DNA of 64,000 nucleotides from Pyxidicoccus trucidator (GTDB taxonomy: Bacteria; Myxococcota; Myxococcia; Myxococcales; Myxococcaceae). The stretch is taken from positions 62,001-126,000 of the forward strand of contig NZ_JAAIXZ010000009.1 of NCBI RefSeq assembly GCF_010894435.1, written 5' to 3'. The position numbers and the translations under genes are program-made. The notes under the pieces were generated by a model. It did no database searches, was not told the origin of the DNA, and saw nothing but the letters and a program-made list of their open reading frames with translations. Of the stretch, positions 44,792-51,788 are shown piece after piece; positions within the stretch are counted from its first letter, which is position 1, and each line of letters opens with the position of its first letter.

Positions 44792-46507
44792 TCAGGGAGT
44801 GCCGGGCCGCGCGAGGGCCTCGCCGAGGCGCTGCTTGATGAGGTCGCGGGCCTTGGAGTCGGGCACCTCATTCAGGTGCCGCTCCCACCAGCCGCGGGCC
44901 TCGGCCATGTCCGGGTTGGGGCGGTTCCAGTAGGCGTCGCCCAGCTTCAGCGCCAGCTCCGGGTCCCCGCTCACGCCGAACGCATCCAGGTACTTCGTGG
45001 TCGCGAGGCCGATATCCAGCCGCTGCAGGGCCTGGTCCCCCTCCCGCGTGAGCTTCCGGGCGCGCTCCACGTTGCGGTCGTTCGAGGAAATCTGCCGCGA
45101 GTAGAGCGGCACATAGCCGCCGCTCTGGACGGAGCCCGAGCCGCCGCCGGGCACCGGCGCGTTCTTCGGCACGGAGTACGGCTGCAGGTCCTGCGCCCCG
45201 CTGCCGGGGCCCACCGTGAAGTAGTAGGCGAAGAAGCCCACGGCGGCGACCACCAGCAGGATGGTCAGCGACTTGAAGAAGAACGCAACGCCGCTCCCAC
45301 CGCCCGAGCCCGGGTTGGTGGGCACCAGCGAGTCCGTCTGCTCGATGGCGACGGTGGGCATGTCGTGCGCGTTCGCCGGCAGGGGCGCGAGCACGCCCGG
45401 CAGCGCGCGCACCGTGGCCTCCACCGTCACCTCGTTGCTGTCCCAGCCCGGCACGGTGGCGTCCCGGCCTTCGTTCATCGGGCCGCCGGTGGACTTGCGC
45501 GGCAGCGGCGCCAGCACCGCGGAGGGCTGCGCGCGGCGGGGCGAGGCCTCGGCGCGGCGGCGCTCCTTCTCCGCGGCCTGCAGCTCCGCCTTGAAGGCCT
45601 CGGCGTTGGCCGGGCGGTCATCCGGGCTCTTCGAGAGCGCCCGGAGGATGAGCCGCTCCAGCCCCGGGGAGATGCGCGCATCCGGCCGGCGCCGCGTGGG
45701 CGGCGGAGGCTCCTCGGTGAGGTGCTTGGTGGCGAAGCCCACCGCCGAGTCGGACTCGAAGGGCAGCAGGCCCGTCATCAACTGGTAGAGGATGACGCCC
45801 ACCGCGTACAGGTCCGAGCGGTGGTCCAGCTGCGCGCCCCGGGCCTGCTCCGGGGACATGTACTCGGGGGTGCCGCAGACGAAGCCCGCGCGGGTGAGCG
45901 CCGGCCCGTCGTCGGTGGAGTCCGTAATCTTGGCGATGCCGAAGTCCAGCACCTTCACGAAGTCACCTTCGTTGCGGCGCTGCTCCACCATGATGTTCTC
46001 GGGCTTGAGGTCCCGGTGGATGACGCCGGCGCCGTGCGCGTCCGACAGCGCGCTCAGCACCTGGCTGACGAGCTTCACCACCCGCGCCTCGCTCAGCGGC
46101 CACTCGCGGCTGAGAATCTGGTGCAGGTCCTGCCCCGCCACGTACTCCATGGCGATGAAGAGCGCGCCGTCCTCGGCCTGGCCGAAGTCCAGCACGCTGA
46201 TGGAGTTGACGTGGTTGAGGCGGCTGGCGGCCTTCGCCTCGCGCTGGAAGCGCGCCACGGTGCGCTCGTCGGACAGCAGCGTGCGACGCAGCACCTTGAG
46301 CACCACCACCTTGTCCAGCGCGAGCTGGCGGGCGCGGTACACCTTGCCCATGCCGCCCTCGCCGATGAGGGCTTCCACCCGGTACTTCTGGGCGATGGTC
46401 ATGCCGACGTACTCGTCGGCGTCGGCCGCGCGCACGATCGTCGCCCCGCATGCGGGACAGAAACGGGAGGATTCTTGGGCGTCAGCGCCGCAGGAGGGGC
46501 AGAACAA
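44792..46507 (-). CDS. Ser/Thr protein kinase with N-terminal zinc ribbon
   Basis: 571 residues. Zinc ribbon first (CPSC, CPAC within the first 25 residues), then a Hanks-type kinase: GEGGMGKVYRA, VVVLKVL with the catalytic Lys, HRDLKPEN, DFG, and GTPEYMSPEQ. A Pro/Ala-rich linker follows, one membrane helix (SLTILLVVAAVGFFAYYF, about 395-415) and a short helical C-terminal domain outside. All catalytic residues are present. It begins with TTG directly at the zinc ribbon. FHA protein genes on both sides suggest they are its targets or readers. Confidence 0.9.
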   Translation of the reverse strand: MFCPSCGADAQESSRFCPACGATIVRAADADEYVGMTIAQKYRVEALIGEGGMGKVYRARQLALDKVVVLKVLRRTLLSDERTVARFQREAKAASRLNHVNSISVLDFGQAEDGALFIAMEYVAGQDLHQILSREWPLSEARVVKLVSQVLSALSDAHGAGVIHRDLKPENIMVEQRRNEGDFVKVLDFGIAKITDSTDDGPALTRAGFVCGTPEYMSPEQARGAQLDHRSDLYAVGVILYQLMTGLLPFESDSAVGFATKHLTEEPPPPTRRRPDARISPGLERLILRALSKSPDDRPANAEAFKAELQAAEKERRRAEASPRRAQPSAVLAPLPRKSTGGPMNEGRDATVPGWDSNEVTVEATVRALPGVLAPLPANAHDMPTVAIEQTDSLVPTNPGSGGGSGVAFFFKSLTILLVVAAVGFFAYYFTVGPGSGAQDLQPYSVPKNAPVPGGGSGSVQSGGYVPLYSRQISSNDRNVERARKLTREGDQALQRLDIGLATTKYLDAFGVSGDPELALKLGDAYWNRPNPDMAEARGWWERHLNEVPDSKARDLIKQRLGEALARPGTP

Positions 46508-46622
46508 GTCAGCGTTCCACAGTCGGGTGGGGTCCGGACTTCATCACGTCGCTCGGGTGAGGGGCAAGCCGCGCACAAGGCGAGCAACCAGGCTCGGCCC
46601 CTGGTAGAACGCGGAGATCGCC

Positions 46623-47390
46623 ATGGACGCCGTGGAATATTGCCCCCGCTGTGATACCGAGAATGCCCGGGACGCCACCGTCTGCCGGGCCTGTGGCTCG
46701 CCCCTGCGCTCCGGGACGATGGTGATGGCCGTCGCCAGCATCACCTCGCGCCCGCAGGTCTCCATCCGGGTGGTGCGCGCGGACGGAGGCCCCGAGTCCG
46801 TCGTCCGGATGCAGCGCGACACCCTCACCTGCGGCCAGCAGGGAGAAATCGCGCTGCCGGACGACCCCTTCATCATGCCCGTCCAGCTGCGCTTCTTCTT
46901 CTCCGGAGCCCGGCTGGCCGTGGAGGACGTGGGCGGCGCCAACGGCGTCTTCGTCCGCCTGCGCCAGGAGCGCGAGGTGTCCCCCGGCGGAGAGCTCCGC
47001 CTGGGACGTCAGCGCCTCGTGCTGGAGCCCATCCCCGCCGCGGCCACCGGCCCGGGCGGCACCCAGGTGTGGGGCTCGCCGGATCCCGGCTACCGCCTGC
47101 GCCTGGTGCAACTGTTGGAGGGTGGACTGAGGGGCGGGGCCTACCCCCTGCGCGAGGGAGACAACCTGCTGGGCCGCGAGCAGGGCGACCTCACCTTCCC
47201 CACGGATGGCTTCGTGTCCGGCCGTCACGCCGTTCTGCAGGTGCGTCAGGACCGGCTCCAGGTCCGCGACGTGGGCTCGTCCAACGGCACCTTCATCCGC
47301 CTGGCGGGCCCCACCTTCGTGGACAACGGGGACCACTTCCTCATCGGCCGCCAGCTGCTGCGCGTCGAAATCCAGGCGCCCGCGGCCTGA
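46623..47390 (+). CDS. Zinc-ribbon protein with two FHA domains (second of two)
   Basis: 255 residues. Zinc ribbon (CPRC, CRAC within the first 25 residues), then a degenerate FHA-like domain lacking the SxxH motif (PFIMPVQLRFFF), and a canonical C-terminal FHA domain: LLGREQGDLTFPTDGFVSGR, with SGRH and SSNGTFI. The second domain should bind phosphothreonine. It starts 115 bp from the kinase on the opposite strand, so the two may share control. GGAG lies upstream of the ATG. Confidence 0.85.
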   Translation: MDAVEYCPRCDTENARDATVCRACGSPLRSGTMVMAVASITSRPQVSIRVVRADGGPESVVRMQRDTLTCGQQGEIALPDDPFIMPVQLRFFFSGARLAVEDVGGANGVFVRLRQEREVSPGGELRLGRQRLVLEPIPAAATGPGGTQVWGSPDPGYRLRLVQLLEGGLRGGAYPLREGDNLLGREQGDLTFPTDGFVSGRHAVLQVRQDRLQVRDVGSSNGTFIRLAGPTFVDNGDHFLIGRQLLRVEIQAPAA

Positions 47391-47406
47391 GGGGCGCCTG
47401 GCAGCC

Positions 47407-47434
47407 CGCGCCTGTCAGCTCGCGCCTGTCAGCT
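47407..47434. repeat. 14-bp exact tandem duplication
   Basis: CGCGCCTGTCAGCT is repeated twice head-to-tail just after the FHA gene stop, ahead of the terminator hairpin. Probably replication slippage. Confidence 0.85.
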
Positions 47435-47447
47435 CAGGAGTCCGTGA

Positions 47448-47477
47448 GGGCCGCACGGGAGCTTCCCCGCGCGGCCC
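47448..47477. terminator. Strong hairpin between the second FHA gene and dksA
   Basis: GGGCCGCaCGGG (47448-47459) pairs with CCCGcGCGGCCC (47466-47477), 11 pairs with one A-C mismatch and a 6-base loop. It lies between convergent genes and can serve both. Confidence 0.55.
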
Positions 47478-47492
47478 CTGGCGCCCCGGCGC

Positions 47493-47855
47493 TCAGCCGT
47501 AGGACTTCTCCTTCTTCTCCTGCTCCTCCTTGCAGCGGATGCAGAGGGTCGTCACCGGACGCGCCTCCAGCCGCTTGGGGGAGATGTCCTCCTCGCACCG
47601 CTCGCAGATGCCGAACGTCCCATCTTCGATGCGGGCGAGCGCCTTCTCGATCTTCTGCAGCAGGAACTTCTCCCGATCGCGCAGGCGGAACACCATCGAC
47701 TGCGCATACTCGGAAGAGGCCAGGTCGATCTCGTCGGGGAGGTCGTCCGTGTCGAAGTTGGACTCCTCCACCAGGGTCTTCTTGGCGCTCTCGAGCAGGC
47801 TCGTCTTGCTGTCCTCGAGCATCTTCTTGTAACGCTTGAGATCTTTCTGGTTCAC
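47493..47855 (-). CDS. dksA: DksA/TraR-family transcription factor
   Basis: 120 residues. An N-terminal coiled coil (KDLKRYKKMLEDSKTSLLES) has acidic DTDDLPDEIDLAS near its tip, and the C-terminal zinc finger is CERC then CIRC, spaced about 17 residues. DksA enters the RNA polymerase secondary channel and works with ppGpp, so closeness to relA is functionally apt. GTG at 47855 has GGAG eight bases upstream. A longer frame to 47900 adds an unconserved tail. Confidence 0.9.
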   Translation of the reverse strand: MNQKDLKRYKKMLEDSKTSLLESAKKTLVEESNFDTDDLPDEIDLASSEYAQSMVFRLRDREKFLLQKIEKALARIEDGTFGICERCEEDISPKRLEARPVTTLCIRCKEEQEKKEKSYG

Positions 47856-47916
47856 AGCCTTCGCTCCAGTCCAGCGAGGGTTTGGGGCCCTGTCCCCCAA
47901 AAAAAGGGCCCGAAAG

Positions 47917-47943
47917 CTTTATTCATGTAACCTTCGGTGTCAA
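47917..47943 (-). promoter_or_regulatory. Sigma-70-like promoter for dksA
   Basis: On the minus strand, TTGACA (47943-47938) is followed after 15 bases by ATAAAG (47922-47917), about 60 bases before the GTG. The -35 is perfect, the -10 partial and the spacing short. On the plus strand, TATACA (47955-47960) may be the -10 of the divergent cyclase-domain gene. Confidence 0.4.
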
Positions 47944-47982
47944 GCTGACCTGGGTATACACTGTGGGTGTAGGGAGGGGTTC

Positions 47983-48864
47983 TTGTCCGAGAACACGAAG
48001 TTCGATCGGGAGTTCTTGCGCTCGGCCCTCTCGCTGGCGGGCAAGAGCGAAGTGGATCACTTCCTCTACATCTGTGACACACCCATTCCTTCCGAAGAGT
48101 TCCGGGGCCGGCCTGCTCGCAAGAAGCTCGTGTACGCGGTGACGATGCCGAAGCTGGCACAGGAACACCTCGCCAAGAAGGTACGCGCTCTTGTCATCCC
48201 CGCCTACGATTACTCGCGCACGGAGCGCGTGAAGGTGGCGCTCGTGTCCGCGCTGTCCCAGGGAGCGTTCAAGGAAGGCGACCTGGTGCTCTGCATGACG
48301 GGAAAGGTGGGCCGGGCGCCGGACACGCTGATGCAGATGCGCATCGGAGGCTCGCTGGACGACCGGCTGGCCATTGAAGGCGTGAAGCTGGGCGAGGAGT
48401 TCAACTCCCAGGTGGTGGACGCGCTCATCCAGCTCGCGCTGCAGATTGGCCAGGAGGGCTTCGAGGGCCACCCCATCGGCACCATCATCACCATCGGTGA
48501 CCACACCACGGTGCTGGAGAAGAGCCGGCAGATGACCATCAACCCGTTCCAGGGCATCTCCGAGTCGGAGCGGAACGTGCTGGACCCGAAGATTCGGGAG
48601 GCCATCAAGAACTTCTCCGTGCTGGACGGGGCCTTCGTCATCCGCGAGGACGGCGTGGTGCTGGCCGCGGGCCGCTACCTCTCCGCCACGGACGACGCGG
48701 TGAAGATTCCGCTCGGCCTGGGCGCCCGTCACGCGGCCGCCGCCGGGATTACCTCCACCACGCAGTGCATCGCGCTGGTGGTGAGCCAGACGTCGGGCGC
48801 GGTGCGCCTCTTCAAGGGCGGCAACATCGTCCTGGAGCTGCACCAGACGGCGCGCCGCACCTGA
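47983..48864 (+). CDS. DisA_N (diadenylate cyclase) domain protein with pyruvate-kinase-C-like N-terminus (CdaZ-type)
   Basis: 293 residues. The C-terminal half (about 150-290) looks like a DAC domain: AIKNFSVLDGAFVIREDGVV with the DGA motif and GLGARHAAAAGI with the RH motif in shortened form. The N-terminal half (KKLVYAVTMPKLAQEHLAKK, DLVLCMTGKVGRAPDTLMQM) resembles the C-terminal domain of pyruvate kinase, as in the CdaZ class of c-di-AMP synthases. The canonical RHR(T/A) is RHAAA here, so activity needs testing. It starts at TTG 47983, five bases after AGGGAGG. Divergent from dksA. Confidence 0.82.
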   Translation: MSENTKFDREFLRSALSLAGKSEVDHFLYICDTPIPSEEFRGRPARKKLVYAVTMPKLAQEHLAKKVRALVIPAYDYSRTERVKVALVSALSQGAFKEGDLVLCMTGKVGRAPDTLMQMRIGGSLDDRLAIEGVKLGEEFNSQVVDALIQLALQIGQEGFEGHPIGTIITIGDHTTVLEKSRQMTINPFQGISESERNVLDPKIREAIKNFSVLDGAFVIREDGVVLAAGRYLSATDDAVKIPLGLGARHAAAAGITSTTQCIALVVSQTSGAVRLFKGGNIVLELHQTARRT

Positions 48865-48868
48865 AGCT

Positions 48869-49429
48869 TCAGCGCTCCTGCTCCTTCAGCTCCTCGCGGT
48901 AGATGTCCGCCAGGGCATGCGCGCGCTCCACCTCGTCGCGCGCGGCGTCCACCACCAGGGCCTGCTCGAAGCGGGCCACGCGCTCGCGCATGGCCTCGGT
49001 GACGATGCCGCCCACGGTGATACGGGCGGAGGCGCTCTCCCGCTCGCGGCGCAGCTCCAGCACCCGGTCTCCCAGCTCCGCCGCGGCCTCCAGCAGCAGC
49101 TTCCCGTCCGCGTCCGCGCGCTCCAGCGAGTCCCGCGTGGAGGCGAGCAGCGACTCCGCCTGCTCGCTGTCCTTGCGCAGCACGGCCATGGCCCGGGTGT
49201 CGCCGCGGCCTTCCGCGGTGGTGTGGCGCGAGGCGATGTCCTCCAGCCGGCGCGTGTACCGCTCCACGGCGCGGGTGAGGTCTCCCTTGAGGGCCAGCAG
49301 CGTGGCCGCGGACTTGCGGACCTGGGCCCCCTGGCGCTCCAGGTTCTCGATGAGCTGGTCCAGCGCGGCGAGCGGGTCCGCCGGCCGGGAGGGCTCCTTC
49401 TTCTTGCGATTCCACAGGCCGAAGAACAT
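48869..49429 (-). CDS. Coiled-coil protein of the MoxR/VWA operon
   Basis: 186 residues, almost entirely helical with heptad-like spacing (ALDQLIENLERQGAQVRKSA, ALKGDLTRAVERYTRRLEDI, LLLEAAAELGDRVLELRRER) and no cysteine or enzyme motif. It resembles PspA/Vps24-like or other accessory coiled-coil proteins only in general composition. It is the last gene of the MoxR AAA-VWA operon, 15 bp after the VWA gene, and is probably its accessory subunit. Confidence 0.65.
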   Translation of the reverse strand: MFFGLWNRKKKEPSRPADPLAALDQLIENLERQGAQVRKSAATLLALKGDLTRAVERYTRRLEDIASRHTTAEGRGDTRAMAVLRKDSEQAESLLASTRDSLERADADGKLLLEAAAELGDRVLELRRERESASARITVGGIVTEAMRERVARFEQALVVDAARDEVERAHALADIYREELKEQER

Positions 49430-49444
49430 GGCGTGGCCGCAAGC

Positions 49445-51721
49445 CTAGCCGAACGGCCGGCACAACAGCCGTACCCGTTCCAGGGCCTCGCGCACCGGAA
49501 GCCCACCGGCGGACAGGGCGGACAGGTAGCGCGCCGGGGTGAGTCCGTACACGGACAGCAGGTGCTGCAACAGCACCACGCTCTCCGAGGCCCGCCGGTC
49601 CGCCGGGGCCAGCGAGGCCGCCTCCACCAGCGCGGCGAGGATGTCCACCACCCGGTTCACCACGTCCGGGCCCGGCGCCTCGCGGCTGGCCGGCGCGGAG
49701 GGCTCCTCCGGGAAGAGCGCGTCGAACGACGCGTCCACCGCCACCTGCGTCGGCGTGCCCCGCCCGGCCGCCACTGCCTCCAGCGCTTCCAGGTGGGGGG
49801 CCAGTTGCTCCAGGGCGTCCCCCGTGGCGGGCACGTCCCGGGGCAGCAGCGTGCGCCAGGGGGTGTCGAACTCGGTGCGCGCCCACAGAATCTCCTCGTC
49901 GGAGAGGTGGTGGTAGAAGGCGCGGCCTCCGGCGGCGCGCTGCTCCTTCACCAGCATGCGCAGGTCGGGGTTCTCCTCGCCCAGGGAGATGAAGCTCAGG
50001 GCGATGTCCAGCGCCCCCATGGGCGCGCGGGTGCGGCGGATGAGCTCCAGGTCCACCCGGTCCTCGCCGTCGGTGATGATGACCACGGTGGCGCGGGCGA
50101 GGTACGGGTCCCTCCCCTGCGCGGCGCGGATGGAGTCGAAGGCGGACATCAGCGCGAGGGTGATGTCCGTCTGCCCCTCGGCGGGTGACTCCCGGAAGAG
50201 CTTCTCAATCTGCCGGGTGGCCTCGACGGCGGTGTCCACGCGGGCCAGCTCGGTGGGCACGTCGTTGAAGAAGCTGAAGTAGAGCGGGTCGAACTGCTCG
50301 CCCCGGCGCGCCTTGACGCGCAGGTTGTTCAGCTCGGCGATGACGATGGCGTCACGGAAGCGGGCGCGGCCGCCGTGCATGGAGCCCGAGGCGTCACACA
50401 CGTAGACGCGCACCGCGGTGCGCTTCACCTTCCGGGGGCGCGGCGGCGGCTCCTCCTCCAGGTACGTGCGCACCAGCTGGCGGCTGGAGGCCAGGTCCCG
50501 CAGCAGCATGCGCGGGTCGGTCAGCACGAAGTTGTGGACCTCGTGCAGGCTGCCCGTCGTCTCGTAGGTCATCGTCTGGGTGGGGTACGGCACGCGCCGG
50601 GGCACGGGCCGCGTGGCGCGGGTGTCCGCCAGGACGATTTCCTCGGACAGCGCGTCCTCCACGTCGAAGTACCGCGCACAGCCGGCCGCCAGCTCGAAGG
50701 TGGAGAGCTGCTCGGGCTTGAGGGAGAAGGCCAGGTCCGCCAGCAGCTCATCCGGCTTGGGCGGCGCGGCCTCGGGCTTCCCTTCCTCCTGCACCTCTCC
50801 GAACCAGTGCGCCAGCGAGTCCTGCTCCGCGCCCTCCAGCAGGGACGACAGGCGCGGCCGCGCGGGCAGCAGGGGCTCCAGGGCCGTGCGCGCGGCGTCC
50901 GCCAGCTGCTTGTCTCCTGCCTCCAGCGCCCGCTCGTACAGGGCACGCAGCGAGCGGTAGGCCACCTGGGGCTCGCGCCGCGCCGCATGCCTCACGTGCC
51001 GCACCAGCTCCTCCAACGAGCGCACCGCTGGCACCGAGCGCACGCGCTCGCGGGCCTCCACCACCTGCCGGCGCAGCGCGAGGCCCCGCTCCCGGTCATG
51101 GTCCGCGCCCAGGCGCAGCAGCAGCTCGTGCGCCAGGTCCAGGTCCCTGCGCTTCTGCACCACGTCCGCCACGTTCTCCCGGGCCCGCTCGGCGAAGTAC
51201 TCGGCCGCGGCCATGCGGGCGCTGGTGGGCGGGCGGTCCTTCCGCGTCACGTCCGGCCGCACGTAGATTTCGAAGTCCGCGTCCGCGTCCACGTCGGCGG
51301 CGGGAGGCCGGGCGAACAGCTCCGCCACCTTCACCGCCCGCGCCAGCTGCACGAAGGCCCGCTCCAGCAGGGTGAGCGCTCCCGGCGGAGGCTCGCCCGC
51401 CCGCCATGCGCGCTCCACGCGCAGCACGCACTCCTCCACCTCCTCCAGCGCCTGCTGGGCCCGCGTCTGGAGCCCCTGGGCCAGTGTGCCCGCCCTTCCC
51501 TTGCGCACGCCCAGCTCGCGCAGCAGCTGCGCGTCCGCCGCGGTGTGGACGCCCACCCGGTCCAGCTCGCGGTCCAGCGCCGTGAGCACCGGCAGGGCCA
51601 GGTCCTCCGGGCCCCGGGCACGGCGGCCCAGCGACCACCCCCGCCAGCCGCCAGGGGTTGGCGCGGGCTGGTGCAGGGCGTCCAGGCGCCGTCGCAGTTC
51701 CGTGAGCCGCCGGGCCAGCAC
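49445..51721 (-). CDS. VWA domain protein partnering a MoxR ATPase
   Basis: 758 residues. Helical N-terminal half without known motifs, then a von Willebrand A domain (about 435-620) with the MIDAS triad DASGSM near residue 443, a T in the EGQTDITLAL loop and ITDGED. C-terminal helical region. This is the CoxE/ViaA-like partner of the AAA ATPase encoded just upstream; such pairs act as metal-insertion or membrane-protein chaperones. It starts at GTG with GGAGAGG upstream. Confidence 0.85.
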   Translation of the reverse strand: MLARRLTELRRRLDALHQPAPTPGGWRGWSLGRRARGPEDLALPVLTALDRELDRVGVHTAADAQLLRELGVRKGRAGTLAQGLQTRAQQALEEVEECVLRVERAWRAGEPPPGALTLLERAFVQLARAVKVAELFARPPAADVDADADFEIYVRPDVTRKDRPPTSARMAAAEYFAERARENVADVVQKRRDLDLAHELLLRLGADHDRERGLALRRQVVEARERVRSVPAVRSLEELVRHVRHAARREPQVAYRSLRALYERALEAGDKQLADAARTALEPLLPARPRLSSLLEGAEQDSLAHWFGEVQEEGKPEAAPPKPDELLADLAFSLKPEQLSTFELAAGCARYFDVEDALSEEIVLADTRATRPVPRRVPYPTQTMTYETTGSLHEVHNFVLTDPRMLLRDLASSRQLVRTYLEEEPPPRPRKVKRTAVRVYVCDASGSMHGGRARFRDAIVIAELNNLRVKARRGEQFDPLYFSFFNDVPTELARVDTAVEATRQIEKLFRESPAEGQTDITLALMSAFDSIRAAQGRDPYLARATVVIITDGEDRVDLELIRRTRAPMGALDIALSFISLGEENPDLRMLVKEQRAAGGRAFYHHLSDEEILWARTEFDTPWRTLLPRDVPATGDALEQLAPHLEALEAVAAGRGTPTQVAVDASFDALFPEEPSAPASREAPGPDVVNRVVDILAALVEAASLAPADRRASESVVLLQHLLSVYGLTPARYLSALSAGGLPVREALERVRLLCRPFG

Positions 51722-51788
51722 GCTCAGCGTCCCCTCTCCGCCCCGCCCGGGAAGGCGGGCTCACGCCAGGGGCCCGGGAGTGGCCGCC

